Shown: positions 1-9,551, counted from the first letter of the stretch. The stretch: DNA of 64,000 nt from Betaproteobacteria bacterium HGW-Betaproteobacteria-7 (GCA_002840765.1 PHCE01000016.1:33603-97602), one strand, 5' to 3'. Made by a program: numbers and translations. Notes: a model not told the origin generated them from the letters alone.

Positions 1-2
1 TG

Positions 3-1025
3 CAATCCCTGGAACAACAATCCAGCGAACTGGGCAGCACCCTGAGCCAGCAGCAGGCACAACTGGAGCGCCTGCTCTACAAGCAGCACCTGCGCAGCAC
101 CCCTGATTCGCTACAGATGCTGCTCAATGGTGACGACCCCAACCAGATGGCGCGCGACCTTCACTACTTGTCGGCCATCGCCCATAGTCGGGCGGAACTG
201 ATGAGCGAAATCCGCCAGACACTGACGAAAAAGAAGGCCCTGGCCGCCGACGCCCGCGAACGTAGCGCCGAACTGACGCAGGTTGAGGCCGAACAGCAGC
301 AGCGGGCCGAGGAACTAAAGCAGCAGCGCGACGAACGCAAAGCGCTCTACGCCGAAATGTCGAGCAAGGTGAACGCCCAACGCAAGGAAATCGGTAACCT
401 GCAACGTAACGAGAGGCGCCTGACGCAGTTGATCGATCGTCTTTCAAAAATTCTCGCCGCCCAGGCCGCGCAAGCCGCCCGCGCCGAAGCAGCACGTGCC
501 AGAGCAGCGGAAGCGGCTCGCCAGCAGGCGCAGAAGGACCCCGAACGCCCCGCTCAGCGCAGTCCTGAATCCGTTCCGCCACGCAGAGCTGAAGCCGAAA
601 ACCACTACGAACCCGCCCCCAGTGATGGCAGCTTTGCCCGCCAGAAGGGCAAGCTGCGGCTGCCGGTACGTGGCGGCGTGGCCGGCCGCTTCGGCGCGCC
701 GCGCGAAGGCGGTGGTAGCTGGCGCGGCCTGTTCATCCGCAGCGCCAGCGGCAGTGAAGTCAAGGCCATCGCCAACGGCCGAGTGGTCTTCGCCGAATGG
801 ATGCGCGGCTTCGGCAATTTGCTGATCGTCGATCATGGCAACGCCTACCTGTCGATCTACGGTAACAACGACACTTTGCTAAAGCAGGTCGGCCAGGCAG
901 TCAAGGGCGGGGAGACGGTAGCTACCGTCGGCAACAGCGGAGGCAATCCGGAATCCGGTTTATACTTTGAACTCCGTCACCAGGGAAAACCGATCGACCC
1001 GATGAAATGGGCAAGCCTGAAATGA
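3..1025 (+). CDS. envC: Murein hydrolase activator EnvC (5' end outside window)
   Basis: The reading frame is open from the first bases of the window, so the gene starts upstream. The visible part is a long Glu/Gln/Arg/Ala-rich coiled coil (to about base 480), a low-complexity Ala-rich linker, and a C-terminal LytM/M23-like domain (about 640-1020). The domain keeps HG and YLSIYGN, but the zinc-binding HxH of active LytM enzymes is replaced in LYFELRHQG. This fits the EnvC family, whose degenerate LytM domain activates periplasmic amidases (AmiA/B) during septum splitting. It overlaps ctpA by 4 bases (ATGA), a common EnvC-CtpA neighbourhood. A catalytically active M23 peptidase is the less likely alternative. 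Confidence 0.88.
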   Translation, partial: QSLEQQSSELGSTLSQQQAQLERLLYKQHLRSTPDSLQMLLNGDDPNQMARDLHYLSAIAHSRAELMSEIRQTLTKKKALAADARERSAELTQVEAEQQQRAEELKQQRDERKALYAEMSSKVNAQRKEIGNLQRNERRLTQLIDRLSKILAAQAAQAARAEAARARAAEAARQQAQKDPERPAQRSPESVPPRRAEAENHYEPAPSDGSFARQKGKLRLPVRGGVAGRFGAPREGGGSWRGLFIRSASGSEVKAIANGRVVFAEWMRGFGNLLIVDHGNAYLSIYGNNDTLLKQVGQAVKGGETVATVGNSGGNPESGLYFELRHQGKPIDPMKWASLK

Positions 1026-2416
1026 GCAAAGCGAAAACCGTCAGTTTGATAGTGGGTGGATTCTTGGCCGGCGCCATGATCAGCCTCAACTTCCCCGCCC
1101 TCGCCGACAAGGAAGCCGCTCCCGGCCTACCCATCGAGGAATTGCGTACCTTTGCCGAGGTCTACAGCGCCATCAAGCAAGGCTACGTCGAACCGGTCGA
1201 AGACAAGAAGATGATCACCAATGCCATCGCCGGCATGCTGGCCAATCTTGATCCCCACTCGGCCTATCTTGACGCCGACGCCTTCAAGGACCTGCAGGTT
1301 GGCACGCAGGGTGAATTCGGCGGCCTCGGCATCGAGGTCGGCATGGAAGACGGCCTGGTCAAGGTCGTCTCGCCGATCGAAGACACGCCGGCCTACCGCG
1401 CCGGCATCAAGTCCGGCGACCTGATCTTCAAGCTCGACGAAACGCTGGTCAAGGGCCTGACCCTGGCGGATGCCGTCAAGAAGATGCGCGGCAAGCCGAA
1501 AACCCCGATCAAGCTGACCATCCTGCGCAAGGGCGAGGCCAAGCCGCTGGAAATCACCCTGATCCGCGAAGTAATCAAGGTACAGAGCGTCAAGTCCAAG
1601 CTGGTTGAACCGGGTTATGGCTGGATTCGCGTCACCCAGTTCCAGGAAAACACCGTTACCGATCTAGCCAGGCATCTCGGCACCCTGTACAAGGACGGTA
1701 AGCTGAATGGCCTCGTCCTCGACCTGCGCAACGACCCGGGCGGCCTGCTCAACGGCGCCATCGGCGTATCCGCTGCCTTCCTGGCGCCTGACGTCAAGGT
1801 CGTGTCGACTAATGGTCGCACCGAAGATGCCAAGCAGGAATTCCTCGCCCGACCGCGCGATTATCTGCGTGGCACGCGCGAAGATCCGCTGCGCACACTG
1901 CCGGCGGCAATCAAGGACGTGCCAATGGTCGTCCTGGTCAATAGCGGTTCGGCCTCGGCTTCGGAAATCGTCGCTGGCGCCCTGCAGGACCACAAGCGGG
2001 CGGTGATCATGGGCACCCAGACTTTCGGCAAGGGGTCTGTGCAATCGGTGCTGCCGTTGCCTGGCAATTCAGCCATCAAGCTGACCACGGCCCGCTACTA
2101 CACCCCGGCTGGCCGCTCGATCCAGGCCAAGGGCATCGTGCCCGACATCGTTGTCGAAGAATCGGCCAATGGCTCTTCCTCGGCGACCAACCGCATCCGC
2201 GAAGCCGACCTCGAACGCCACCTGAGCAATGACCGCGACAAGGAAGTCCCGCGCAGCGAAATGAAGCCAGCGGAGAAGCCGGGCAAGGACAAGAACAACA
2301 AGGAAGAAATTGACGAGATGCCCCAACGTCTCGAGTACGCCAGCCCGAGCGACTATCAGTTCCAGCAGGCGCTCAATCTGCTCAAGGGCTTGCAGATCAT
2401 GCAGAAGCCGAAATAA
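1022..2416 (+). CDS. ctpA: Carboxy-terminal processing protease (S41 family)
   Basis: The product is 464 residues. It begins with a hydrophobic export/anchor segment, followed by a PDZ domain (about residues 90-170) and an S41 protease domain. The catalytic dyad is visible: the middle Ser of SASASE and the Lys of FGKGS, with the family spacing of 25 residues. The C-terminal tail is charged and Lys/Glu-rich. I chose the ATG at 1022, which overlaps the envC stop as ATGA; a start at 1007 is possible but lies inside envC. Periplasmic CtpA/Prc proteases cut proteins from their C-termini and can regulate cell-wall hydrolases, which suits a neighbour of envC. Confidence 0.93.
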   Translation: MSKAKTVSLIVGGFLAGAMISLNFPALADKEAAPGLPIEELRTFAEVYSAIKQGYVEPVEDKKMITNAIAGMLANLDPHSAYLDADAFKDLQVGTQGEFGGLGIEVGMEDGLVKVVSPIEDTPAYRAGIKSGDLIFKLDETLVKGLTLADAVKKMRGKPKTPIKLTILRKGEAKPLEITLIREVIKVQSVKSKLVEPGYGWIRVTQFQENTVTDLARHLGTLYKDGKLNGLVLDLRNDPGGLLNGAIGVSAAFLAPDVKVVSTNGRTEDAKQEFLARPRDYLRGTREDPLRTLPAAIKDVPMVVLVNSGSASASEIVAGALQDHKRAVIMGTQTFGKGSVQSVLPLPGNSAIKLTTARYYTPAGRSIQAKGIVPDIVVEESANGSSSATNRIREADLERHLSNDRDKEVPRSEMKPAEKPGKDKNNKEEIDEMPQRLEYASPSDYQFQQALNLLKGLQIMQKPK

Positions 2417-2436
2417 GCACTCGGCAGGGAGGAACG

Positions 2437-2838
2437 ATGCACAGTTCGGACCTGAAGAAAAAGCGCGAGATCCAGTTCTCCAAGTTCCCCCCCGGCCAAG
2501 TGCCGGAGGCGGCCGACGATCTGCAGCGCGTCGACGAACTGGAAGTGGAAGCCAAATACGAGAAGCGCGCCCTTGGCGTCGCCTACGATCTACGCCAGCA
2601 CACCCTACGCGAACTCGACGAGCATCTGGTGGACAAGGGCTACCATCTCGACAACACGTTGATGACCAAGCTGACCCGGGCCCTGATCTACTACGTCGAG
2701 GATACCCAGCTGCATAACATGGAAGCGCCGGAAAAGCGCATCAAGCGCTCCGAGCAGGAAGCCTACGTCAAGGCCTGGGAACACCACCCGCACGGCGACC
2801 ACGACGACACGCCGCCGGAGTGGCGGGAATACAAGTAG
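2437..2838 (+). CDS. Conserved hypothetical protein, small charged
   Basis: This 133-residue protein is very rich in Glu, Lys, Asp and His, has no signal peptide or membrane segment, and looks cytoplasmic. I do not recognise a domain. It begins 20 bases after ctpA behind a GGGAGG ribosome binding site, so it is probably co-transcribed with ctpA. The C-terminus carries an HHPHGDHDD stretch that could bind metal, but this is only composition. Base composition matches the neighbours, so there is no sign of recent transfer. Confidence 0.75.
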   Translation: MHSSDLKKKREIQFSKFPPGQVPEAADDLQRVDELEVEAKYEKRALGVAYDLRQHTLRELDEHLVDKGYHLDNTLMTKLTRALIYYVEDTQLHNMEAPEKRIKRSEQEAYVKAWEHHPHGDHDDTPPEWREYK

Positions 2839-2844
2839 CTATTT

Positions 2845-2910
2845 GGATCGAGGATCAAGCTGTTAGCAAAACTACTCGATCCTCAATCCTGATAACTCGA
2901 TCCTGAATGA
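2845..2910. repeat. Intergenic imperfect inverted repeat with extra direct copy
   Basis: The arms at 2845-2859 and 2875-2889 match at 13 of 15 positions when one is reverse-complemented. A further direct copy of the right arm (CTCGATCCTGAAT) lies at 2896-2908 and contains the ATG of the next gene. The transcript could fold into a hairpin just before that start. There is no T-run, so this is not a typical terminator. Confidence 0.6.
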
Positions 2911-3734
2911 CTGACGAGCAGCTTCTTCGTTACAGCCGCCACATCCTCCTCGATGCGCTCGGCATCGAAGGACAGGAGCGCATCCTGGCAACGCATGCAC
3001 TGGTGGTCGGCGCCGGTGGTCTCGGTTCGCCGGCAGCGCTGTACCTGGCCTCGGCCGGTGTCGGCAAGATCACGCTGGTCGATGACGACACCGTCGATTT
3101 CACCAACCTGCAGCGTCAGATCCTGCACACCCAGGCACGCGTCGGCATGGCCAAGGCGGAATCGGGTCGCCAGGCACTGAGTGCGATCAATCCAGAGATC
3201 ACCATCGTGCCGCTGCAGCAACGACTGTCCGGCGAGGCGCTCGACGCTTTGGTCGCCACCGCCGACATCGTGCTCGACTGCACGGACAATTTCGCCACCC
3301 GCCACGCCATCAACCGTGCCTGCGTCCATCACCGCAAACCGCTGGTCTCCGGCGCTGCCATCCGCTTCGACGGCCAGATCAGCGTTTACGACCTGCGCCG
3401 CGACGACGCGCCGTGTTACCACTGCCTGTTTCCCGAAGGCGAAGACGTCGAGGAAGTGCGCTGTGCGGTGATGGGCGTCTTCGCGCCGCTAACCGGCATC
3501 ATCGGCACCATGCAGGCAGCCGAAGCGCTGAAGCTGGCGGCCGGCATCGGCGAAAGCCTGAGCGGCCGGCTGCTGCTGCTCGATACGCTGGAAATGGAAT
3601 GGCGTAGCGTCCGTTTCAAGAAGGACCCGGCCTGCGCCGTTTGCGGGCCTAACGGAAACGGGCGATCAGGCGAATATCTTCACCAATCTGCCGCAGATCG
3701 CGAATCTGCAGCAGGTGCTTGTCGCTCAGGCTAG
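2907..3734 (+). CDS. moeB: MoeB/ThiF/HesA-family sulfur-carrier adenylyltransferase
   Basis: Such enzymes adenylate the C-terminal Gly of a ubiquitin-like sulfur carrier (MoaD or ThiS) using ATP. Residues 35-40 are the nucleotide-binding GAGGLG; the DDDTVDFTNLQRQ segment and the CTDNFATR motif follow. Two zinc cysteine pairs are present, CYHC in the middle and CAVC near residue 245, as in MoeB. MoeB proteins usually end shortly after the second pair. Here the frame runs 26 residues further and overlaps the convergent ribD 3' end by 86 bases. No moaD or thiS is adjacent, so MoeB versus ThiF cannot be decided from context. Confidence 0.85.
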   Translation: MTDEQLLRYSRHILLDALGIEGQERILATHALVVGAGGLGSPAALYLASAGVGKITLVDDDTVDFTNLQRQILHTQARVGMAKAESGRQALSAINPEITIVPLQQRLSGEALDALVATADIVLDCTDNFATRHAINRACVHHRKPLVSGAAIRFDGQISVYDLRRDDAPCYHCLFPEGEDVEEVRCAVMGVFAPLTGIIGTMQAAEALKLAAGIGESLSGRLLLLDTLEMEWRSVRFKKDPACAVCGPNGNGRSGEYLHQSAADRESAAGACRSG

Positions 3735-4737
3735 TCAGCTCGGGCAGGTTGAACAGACCGCTGGCCTGGTGACCGATCAGGCAGGGCGCCAGATAGAGCA
3801 GCAGTTCGTCGACCAGACCCTCACGCAGCAATGATCCGTTCAGCTTGAAGCCAGCTTCAGCATGGATTTCATTGATACCGCGCCGACCCAACTCGGCCAG
3901 CAGGTCGGCCAGTTCGACTTTGCCAAAGGCGTTCGGCAGGATCAGCACCTCTGCCCCAGCCGCCTGTAACGCGGCCATTTTGGCGGCATCTGCTACAGAG
4001 CCGGCGATCAGCACCGGCCCCCCTTTCAGGATGCGGGCGTTCAGCGGCGTTTCCAGCTTGCTGTCGACGACCACGCGCAGCGGCTGGCGCGGCGTCGCGA
4101 ATTCGCGCACGTTCAATTGCGGATCGTCGTCGCGCACCGTGCCGATACCGGTCAGCACCGCACAGGCGCGCGCCCGCCAGCGCTGGCCGTCGCGCCGCGC
4201 CGCGGGGCCAGTGATCCACTGGCTGCTACCATTGTTCAGCGCCGTCTTGCCATCCAGGCTGGCCGCCGTCTTCAGGCGCAACCAGGGCCGACCACGCGTC
4301 ATGCGCGCAACGAAGCCGATGTTGAGTTCGCGTGCTTCATTTTCCAACAGCCCGCAGGCGGTCTCGATGCCGCTCGCCTGCAGCAGGGCCAGGCCCTGGC
4401 CGGCGACCAAAGGATTGGGATCGCGCATCGCCGCGACAACGCGGCTCACGCCGGCGGCTATCAGCGCCTCGGCACAGGGCGGCGTACGGCCGTGGTGACT
4501 GCACGGCTCCAGGGTCACGTAGGCGGTCGCCCCGCCCGCCTGGTCGCCGGCAGCGCGCAGCGCATGGACTTCGGCATGCGGTTCGCCGGCCTTCTCGTGC
4601 CAGCCTTCGCCGACGATGGCGCCTTCCTTGACCAGCAGGCAACCGACGCGCGGATTGGGGCTGGTTGTCCACAGGCCGCGCTCGGCCAGTTGCAGCGCCT
4701 GCGCCATCCAGCGATGGTCGGCGGCGGTAAAGCTCAT
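3649..4737 (-). CDS. ribD: Bifunctional diaminohydroxyphosphoribosylaminopyrimidine deaminase / reductase
   Basis: RibD catalyses the second and third steps of riboflavin synthesis from GTP. The N-terminal deaminase domain shows HAEVHAL and the zinc-binding [11 protein letters not shown] motif; the C-terminal reductase domain (from about residue 145) begins with [15 protein letters not shown]. The length, 362 residues, is normal. The start overlaps the stop of upstream nrdR by 4 bases (ATGA), so glyA, nrdR and ribD probably form one leftward unit. Its 3' end overlaps the convergent MoeB-like gene. Confidence 0.95.
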   Translation of the reverse strand: MSFTAADHRWMAQALQLAERGLWTTSPNPRVGCLLVKEGAIVGEGWHEKAGEPHAEVHALRAAGDQAGGATAYVTLEPCSHHGRTPPCAEALIAAGVSRVVAAMRDPNPLVAGQGLALLQASGIETACGLLENEARELNIGFVARMTRGRPWLRLKTAASLDGKTALNNGSSQWITGPAARRDGQRWRARACAVLTGIGTVRDDDPQLNVREFATPRQPLRVVVDSKLETPLNARILKGGPVLIAGSVADAAKMAALQAAGAEVLILPNAFGKVELADLLAELGRRGINEIHAEAGFKLNGSLLREGLVDELLLYLAPCLIGHQASGLFNLPELTSLSDKHLLQIRDLRQIGEDIRLIARFR

Positions 4738-5198
4738 TTTTTGCGGGGAGGCGGCGAGACTTCGCGGATCGCCCGGGAGAAGGCGTCGACGTCCTCGAAA
4801 TTGCGATACACGGAGGCGAAGCGGATGTAGGCGACCTTGTCGAGCTTCTTCAGTTCGCGCATCACCAGCTCACCCAGTTGCTGCGTGCTGACTTCGCGCT
4901 CGCCGGCCGAGAGCAGGCGCTCCTCAATGTCGGCAACAGCGGCATCGACCGCCTCGATGCTCACCGGCCGCTTGCGCAGCGCCAGCTCAAGACTGGCGCG
5001 CAGCTTGGCCCGGCTGAACTCGGTGCGCAGGCCATTTTTCTTGACCACCTGCGGCAACTGGATTTCCGCCCGTTCATAGGTGGTGAAGCGCTTGTCGCAG
5101 GCATTGCACTTGCGGCGGCGACGGACGGTATCGCCCTCGTCATTGAGACGGGTATCGGCTACCGCCGTATCTTCAGCGCCGCAGAAAGGACATTTCAT
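4734..5198 (-). CDS. nrdR: Transcriptional repressor NrdR
   Basis: NrdR senses ATP/dATP and represses ribonucleotide reductase genes. The protein has 154 residues, the family length. It starts with a zinc ribbon (C3, C6, C31 and C34 in CPFC and CNAC) followed by an ATP-cone domain from about residue 46. It lies between glyA and ribD on the same strand, a frequent proteobacterial arrangement, and its stop overlaps the ribD start. Confidence 0.96.
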   Translation of the reverse strand: MKCPFCGAEDTAVADTRLNDEGDTVRRRRKCNACDKRFTTYERAEIQLPQVVKKNGLRTEFSRAKLRASLELALRKRPVSIEAVDAAVADIEERLLSAGEREVSTQQLGELVMRELKKLDKVAYIRFASVYRNFEDVDAFSRAIREVSPPPRKK

Positions 5199-5199
5199 C

Positions 5200-5274
5200 G
5201 TAGTTGTCAGTTGCTAGTTGCCAGTCGCCAGAGTGCCCGCTGGCAACTCCGACTTACTGGCAACTAACAACTAC
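5200..5274. repeat. Intergenic inverted repeat between glyA and nrdR
   Basis: The arm at 5256-5274 is the exact reverse complement of 5200-5225 once a 7-base partial duplication inside the left arm is skipped. A third related copy (CTGGCAACT) sits at 5240-5248. The element exactly fills the space between the glyA stop codon and the nrdR start, so a glyA-nrdR transcript would fold here. It could act in mRNA processing or attenuation, or be a small dispersed repeat. Confidence 0.65.
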
Positions 5275-6525
5275 TCAGCCTCCGTAGACCGGGAACTGCT
5301 TGCACAGCGCCGAGACTTTTTCGCGGACCTTGGCGGCCACGGCTTCGTCGTTTGGTGCGTCGAGCACGTCGGCGATCAGATGGGCGATGGTTTCCGACTC
5401 GATCTCGGTGAAGCCGCGCGTCGTCATGGCTGGCGAACCGATGCGGATGCCGGACGTGACGAAAGGCTTCTGCGGGTCGTTGGGGATGCCGTTCTTGTTG
5501 ACGGTGATGTGGGCACGGCCCAGCGCGGCTTCGGCTTCCTTGCCAGTGATGTTCTTCGAACGCAGGTCAACCAGGAAGACGTGGCTTTCGGTACGGCCGG
5601 AAACGATGCGCAGGCCACGCTCCTCGCCAAGTACACGAGCCATGACGCGGGCGTTCATGATCACCTGTTCCTGGTAGTTCTTGAATTCCGGCGTTGCCGC
5701 TTCCTTGAAGGCGACGGCCTTGGCGGCGATCACGTGCATCAGCGGACCACCCTGCAGGCCGGGGAAGATGGCCGAATTGATCGCCTTCTCGTGCTCGGCC
5801 TTCATCAGCACGACGCCGCCGCGCGGGCCGCGCAGCGTCTTGTGCGTGGTCGTGGTGACGACATCGGCGAAGGGCACCGGGTTCGGGTAGAAACCGGCGG
5901 CAATCAGGCCAGCGTAGTGGGCCATGTCGACCCAGAAAATCGCGCCGACCTCCTTGGCGATTTTGGCGAAGCGCTCCCAGTCGATACGCAGGGCGTAAGC
6001 CGAGGCGCCGGCGACGATCAGGCGCGGCTTGTGTTCGCGGGCCAGCGCTTCCATCTTGTCGTAGTCGATGGCTTCATTGGCGTCGAGGCCATAGGAGACA
6101 ACGTTGAACCACTTGCCGGACATGTTCAGCGGCATGCCGTGGGTCAGGTGGCCGCCTTCGGCCAGGCTCATGCCCATGATCGTGTCGCCGGGCTTGCAGA
6201 AGGCCATCAACACGGCCTGGTTGGCCTGCGAACCGGAGTTCGGCTGGACGTTGGCGGCATCGGCACCGAACAGCGCCTTGATGCGGTCGATGGCGATCTG
6301 CTCGGCAATGTCGACATGCTCGCAACCACCATAGTAGCGCTTGCCCGGGTAGCCTTCGGCGTACTTGTTGGTCAGCTGGGAGCCCTGGGCTTCCATGACC
6401 GCCTTGCTCACGTAGTTTTCCGACGCGATCAGTTCGATGTGGTCTTCCTGGCGCTTGTTCTCGGCCTCGATGGCCTGCCAGAGTTCGGGGTCAACTTTTG
6501 CCAGGGTGTCTTTCGCGGAAAACAT
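5275..6525 (-). CDS. glyA: Serine hydroxymethyltransferase
   Basis: GlyA is a PLP enzyme that interconverts serine plus tetrahydrofolate with glycine plus methylene-tetrahydrofolate, the one-carbon donor also used by ThyA. At 416 residues it is full length. The PLP-lysine motif [16 protein letters not shown] is intact, and the N-terminal region with [11 protein letters not shown] is typical. It is the first gene of the leftward glyA-nrdR-ribD group. The ribosome binding site is weak (GAGG about 10 bases upstream). Confidence 0.98.
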   Translation of the reverse strand: MFSAKDTLAKVDPELWQAIEAENKRQEDHIELIASENYVSKAVMEAQGSQLTNKYAEGYPGKRYYGGCEHVDIAEQIAIDRIKALFGADAANVQPNSGSQANQAVLMAFCKPGDTIMGMSLAEGGHLTHGMPLNMSGKWFNVVSYGLDANEAIDYDKMEALAREHKPRLIVAGASAYALRIDWERFAKIAKEVGAIFWVDMAHYAGLIAAGFYPNPVPFADVVTTTTHKTLRGPRGGVVLMKAEHEKAINSAIFPGLQGGPLMHVIAAKAVAFKEAATPEFKNYQEQVIMNARVMARVLGEERGLRIVSGRTESHVFLVDLRSKNITGKEAEAALGRAHITVNKNGIPNDPQKPFVTSGIRIGSPAMTTRGFTEIESETIAHLIADVLDAPNDEAVAAKVREKVSALCKQFPVYGG

Positions 6526-6564
6526 GGGGAATGCCTCAAGCCATTGAAAAGGGCGGGAATCTTA

Positions 6565-7221
6565 TCACGAAGGCAGCTCGTCAAGGGCGCCCGGCTCCAG
6601 ATGGGCTGTTTCGCCCCAGCGCTCGATCGACCAGGCACCGTCGCAGCAAGTGATCCAGTTCAGCCCGGCGTTGGGAATCAGGAAATCGCGCGGCACGTCA
6701 AGGCCATTGCCGCGGACAAAACGGTTGACGATATCGAGTACACCACCATGAACGACAACAACCACGTTGCCACCGGGGTGGCCGGCGACAATCTCGCACA
6801 AAGCCGTCGTCACCCGCTCGAACATCACCTTCAGGCTCTCTCCATGCTCGAAATCGTAGTCTGCATTTCGCCCTTCGAAAGCAGCATAGCCGGCAGGATG
6901 ATCGCGCTTCGCCTCGTCGTAGGTCAGACCTTCGAAAATACCGTAACGGCGCTCACGCAGCGCCGGCCTTGCCTGAGGATCAAGGCCGAGAGCGCGACCG
7001 ATGGCCTGCGCCGTCAGCCAGGCGCGCTGCAGGTCGCTGCTGTAGATGGCGCCGATCTTCGCCGTCTTCAGCCAGCAGCCGACGGCCTCGGCCTGACGAC
7101 GCCCGATGGCATTGAGGCCGATATCGATCTGCCCCTGGATACGTCGCTCTGCGTTCCACTCCGTTTCACCGTGACGCACCAGACAAAGGCGTGTCGAATA
7201 GTTTGTAGGGATTTCCACCAT
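6565..7221 (-). CDS. Histidine phosphatase family protein (GpmB/CobC-like)
   Basis: The 218-residue protein starts with the phosphohistidine motif LVRHGETEWN near residue 14 and has the second-half VVVVHGGVL motif, so it belongs to the phosphoglycerate-mutase-like histidine phosphatases. Members include cofactor-dependent mutases, alpha-ribazole phosphatase and broad phosphatases. The sequence does not separate these, and there are no cobalamin genes nearby. It reads in the glyA direction with a 39-base gap. It diverges from the TRAP genes across about 100 bases. Confidence 0.85.
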   Translation of the reverse strand: MVEIPTNYSTRLCLVRHGETEWNAERRIQGQIDIGLNAIGRRQAEAVGCWLKTAKIGAIYSSDLQRAWLTAQAIGRALGLDPQARPALRERRYGIFEGLTYDEAKRDHPAGYAAFEGRNADYDFEHGESLKVMFERVTTALCEIVAGHPGGNVVVVVHGGVLDIVNRFVRGNGLDVPRDFLIPNAGLNWITCCDGAWSIERWGETAHLEPGALDELPS

Positions 7222-7325
7222 GGTCGAGCTATCACCTTCGCAGTAAATTTGGCCGACTGAAATTTTTAATCAAACTCCGGCCATTTCCAGAAGCCGGGAA
7301 TTCTATCAACCGAGGAGGACAATCC

Positions 7326-7925
7326 GTGACCCTTCTGCTCAAGCTCTCGCAGCTGATCGACTGGCTCAACGAGCGGGTCGGCAAAGGCGCATTCTGGCTG
7401 GTTCTGATCATGACCGTGATCAGTGCCGGCAACGCCAGTTACCGCTTTATTTTCAACGACAGTTCGAACGGCCTGCTGGAAATCCAGTGGTATCTGTTCT
7501 CCGGCGTTTTCCTGCTGTGCGCCGCCTACACGCTGCAGAAAAATGAACACGTACGCATCGACGTCATTTCCAGCCGCTTCTCCGCCCGCGGCCTGGCCGT
7601 GATCGATATCATCGGCACCATCTTTTTCCTGCTGCCGATGGTCGTCACCGTCCTCTGGCTGTCGCTGCCATTGGTTGCCGAGTCCTACCGGATCAATGAA
7701 TACTCGGCCAACGCCGGAGGCCTGATCCGCTGGCCGGTCAAGATCCTGCTGCCGATCGGCTTCACGCTGCTGGCCCTGCAGGGCATCTCCGAGCTGATCA
7801 AGCGCATCGCCTTCCTCGCCGGTCGTATTGAAGACCCGAACGCCAAGGTCAAGGCCCCGACCCCCGAAGAACAACTGGCAGCCGACCTTCTCGCCGCAGC
7901 CAACAAAGCCAAGGAGGGCAAATAA
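7326..7925 (+). CDS. dctQ: TRAP transporter small permease (DctQ-type)
   Basis: The start is GTG at 7326, six bases after a strong GAGGAGG ribosome binding site. The 199-residue protein has four hydrophobic segments (about residues 18-40, 53-70, 92-115 and 135-160), a FNDSSNGLLEIQWYLF segment typical of DctQ, and an Ala/Lys-rich cytoplasmic tail. With DctM it forms the membrane part of a tripartite sodium-driven importer for organic acids. The stop overlaps the dctM start by one base. Confidence 0.9.
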   Translation: MTLLLKLSQLIDWLNERVGKGAFWLVLIMTVISAGNASYRFIFNDSSNGLLEIQWYLFSGVFLLCAAYTLQKNEHVRIDVISSRFSARGLAVIDIIGTIFFLLPMVVTVLWLSLPLVAESYRINEYSANAGGLIRWPVKILLPIGFTLLALQGISELIKRIAFLAGRIEDPNAKVKAPTPEEQLAADLLAAANKAKEGK

Positions 7926-9409
7926 TGGAATGGGTCATCGCCAACATGGCGCCGCTGATGTTCGGCGCCCTGGTCTTCTTCCTCCTTTTCGGCTACCCGG
8001 TGGCCTTCGCCCTGGCCGCCAACGGCGTCGTTTTCGGCCTCATCGGTATCGAACTTGGCCTGCTCCAGCCAGCCCTGTTCCAGGCCCTGCCCGAGCGCAT
8101 TTTCGGCATCATGGGCAACGATACGCTGCTCGCCATCCCCTTCTTCACCTTCATGGGGCTGATTCTTGAACGCTCCGGCATGGCCGAGGATCTGCTCGAC
8201 ACCATCGGCCAGCTGTTCGGCCCGATGCGTGGCGGCCTGGCGTTCGCCGTCATCTTCGTCGGCGCCCTGCTTGCTGCGACGACCGGTGTGGTTGCCGCTT
8301 CGGTGATCTCAATGGGCCTGATCTCGCTGCCAATCATGCTGCGCTATGGCTACGACAAGAAGCTCGCCTGCGGCGTCATTGCCGCCTCCGGCACCTTGGC
8401 GCAGATCATTCCGCCATCGCTGGTGCTGATCATCATGGCCGACCAGCTGGGCAAATCGGTCGGCGACATGTACGAAGGCGCCATCGTCCCGGCCCTGATC
8501 CTGACCGGGCTTTATGTCGGTTACGTACTGCTCCTCACCATCTTCAAGCCCTCCGCCGCTCCGGCGCTGCCGCCCGAAGCCCGCTCGCTGCGCGGCTTCA
8601 AGCTGCTGCTCCGGGTCATCACGACGATGGTGCCGCCGCTGCTGCTGATCTTCCTGGTCCTTGGCACAATCTTCCTCGGCATCGCCACGCCGACAGAAGG
8701 CGGCGCCATGGGTGCGGCTGGCGCCATGATCATGGCCGTCATGCGCAAGCGCCTGTCGTGGAAGCTGCTGAAGCAAGCCATGGAAACCACCGGGAAGCTG
8801 TCCTCCTTCGTCATTTTCATCCTGGTCGGCGCCACGGTATTCGGTCTGGTCTTCCGCGCCGTCAATGGCGACCTGTGGGTCGAGCACCTGCTGACCTCGT
8901 TGCCGGGCGGCGAAATGGGCTTCCTGATCGTGGTTAACATCATGGTCTTCCTGCTCGCCTTCTTCCTCGACTTCTTCGAGCTGTCCTTCATCATCGTGCC
9001 GCTGCTGGCACCGGTGGCGGACAAGCTGGGCATCGACCTGATCTGGTTCGGCATCCTGCTCGCGGTGAACATGCAGACCTCCTTCATGCATCCGCCCTTC
9101 GGCTTCGCGCTGTTCTACCTGCGCTCGGTCGCCCCGCCCTCGATCAAGACGACCGACATCTATTGGGGCGCCGTACCTTTCGTCTGCATCCAGATCATCA
9201 TGGTGGCGCTGATCATCATCTTCCCCAACATCGTCAGCTACGGTGACGATGCCCAGCGCGAAATGCAGCGTCTGGAGCGCGAGGGCAAGGCGCCGGAACT
9301 GGACCTTGAGGCCATGATGAACAAGGCCGCCAAAGGAGAGAGCGGAAGCCAGACGGAGGAGCAAAGCGATTCCGATTTCCTCAAGCAATTGCAAAGCAAC
9401 GACAACTGA
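7925..9409 (+). CDS. dctM: TRAP transporter large permease (DctM-type)
   Basis: DctM is the substrate- and ion-translocating subunit. The 494-residue sequence is hydrophobic throughout, with the expected multi-helix layout and family stretches such as ASGTLAQIIPPSLVLIIMA and FFLDFFELSFIIVPLL. The final 60 residues form a charged, Gln/Glu-rich cytoplasmic tail, longer than in many DctM proteins. It is translationally coupled to dctQ and followed by a clear terminator. Confidence 0.94.
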   Translation: MEWVIANMAPLMFGALVFFLLFGYPVAFALAANGVVFGLIGIELGLLQPALFQALPERIFGIMGNDTLLAIPFFTFMGLILERSGMAEDLLDTIGQLFGPMRGGLAFAVIFVGALLAATTGVVAASVISMGLISLPIMLRYGYDKKLACGVIAASGTLAQIIPPSLVLIIMADQLGKSVGDMYEGAIVPALILTGLYVGYVLLLTIFKPSAAPALPPEARSLRGFKLLLRVITTMVPPLLLIFLVLGTIFLGIATPTEGGAMGAAGAMIMAVMRKRLSWKLLKQAMETTGKLSSFVIFILVGATVFGLVFRAVNGDLWVEHLLTSLPGGEMGFLIVVNIMVFLLAFFLDFFELSFIIVPLLAPVADKLGIDLIWFGILLAVNMQTSFMHPPFGFALFYLRSVAPPSIKTTDIYWGAVPFVCIQIIMVALIIIFPNIVSYGDDAQREMQRLEREGKAPELDLEAMMNKAAKGESGSQTEEQSDSDFLKQLQSNDN

Positions 9410-9427
9410 GTCGTTGCCCATCTTGCA

Positions 9428-9455
9428 AAGGCGAGGCCGCGGCCTCGCCTTTTTT
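9428..9455 (+). terminator. Rho-independent terminator after dctM
   Basis: A perfect GC-rich hairpin (AAGGCGAGGCC / GGCCTCGCCTT, 2-base loop) is followed by a run of T, 18 bases after the dctM stop. Confidence 0.92.
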
Positions 9456-9551
9456 GTCCACTATGATCCTGATAGGCGTTTTTCATTTGCCGGCTCTTGA
9501 TGGCCACGGCATCATAGGAATTGTGAAACCCTTCACTCTCAGGAGAACACC

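Noticed and set aside
5218..7260. Long open frame on the plus strand across glyA and the phosphatase gene
   Set aside because: It lies antisense to two clear genes and results from GC-rich codon use; its translation has no recognisable family.
9457..9551. OxyR or Fur box upstream of dps
   Set aside because: Only scattered matches to either consensus were seen; none had the needed symmetry.
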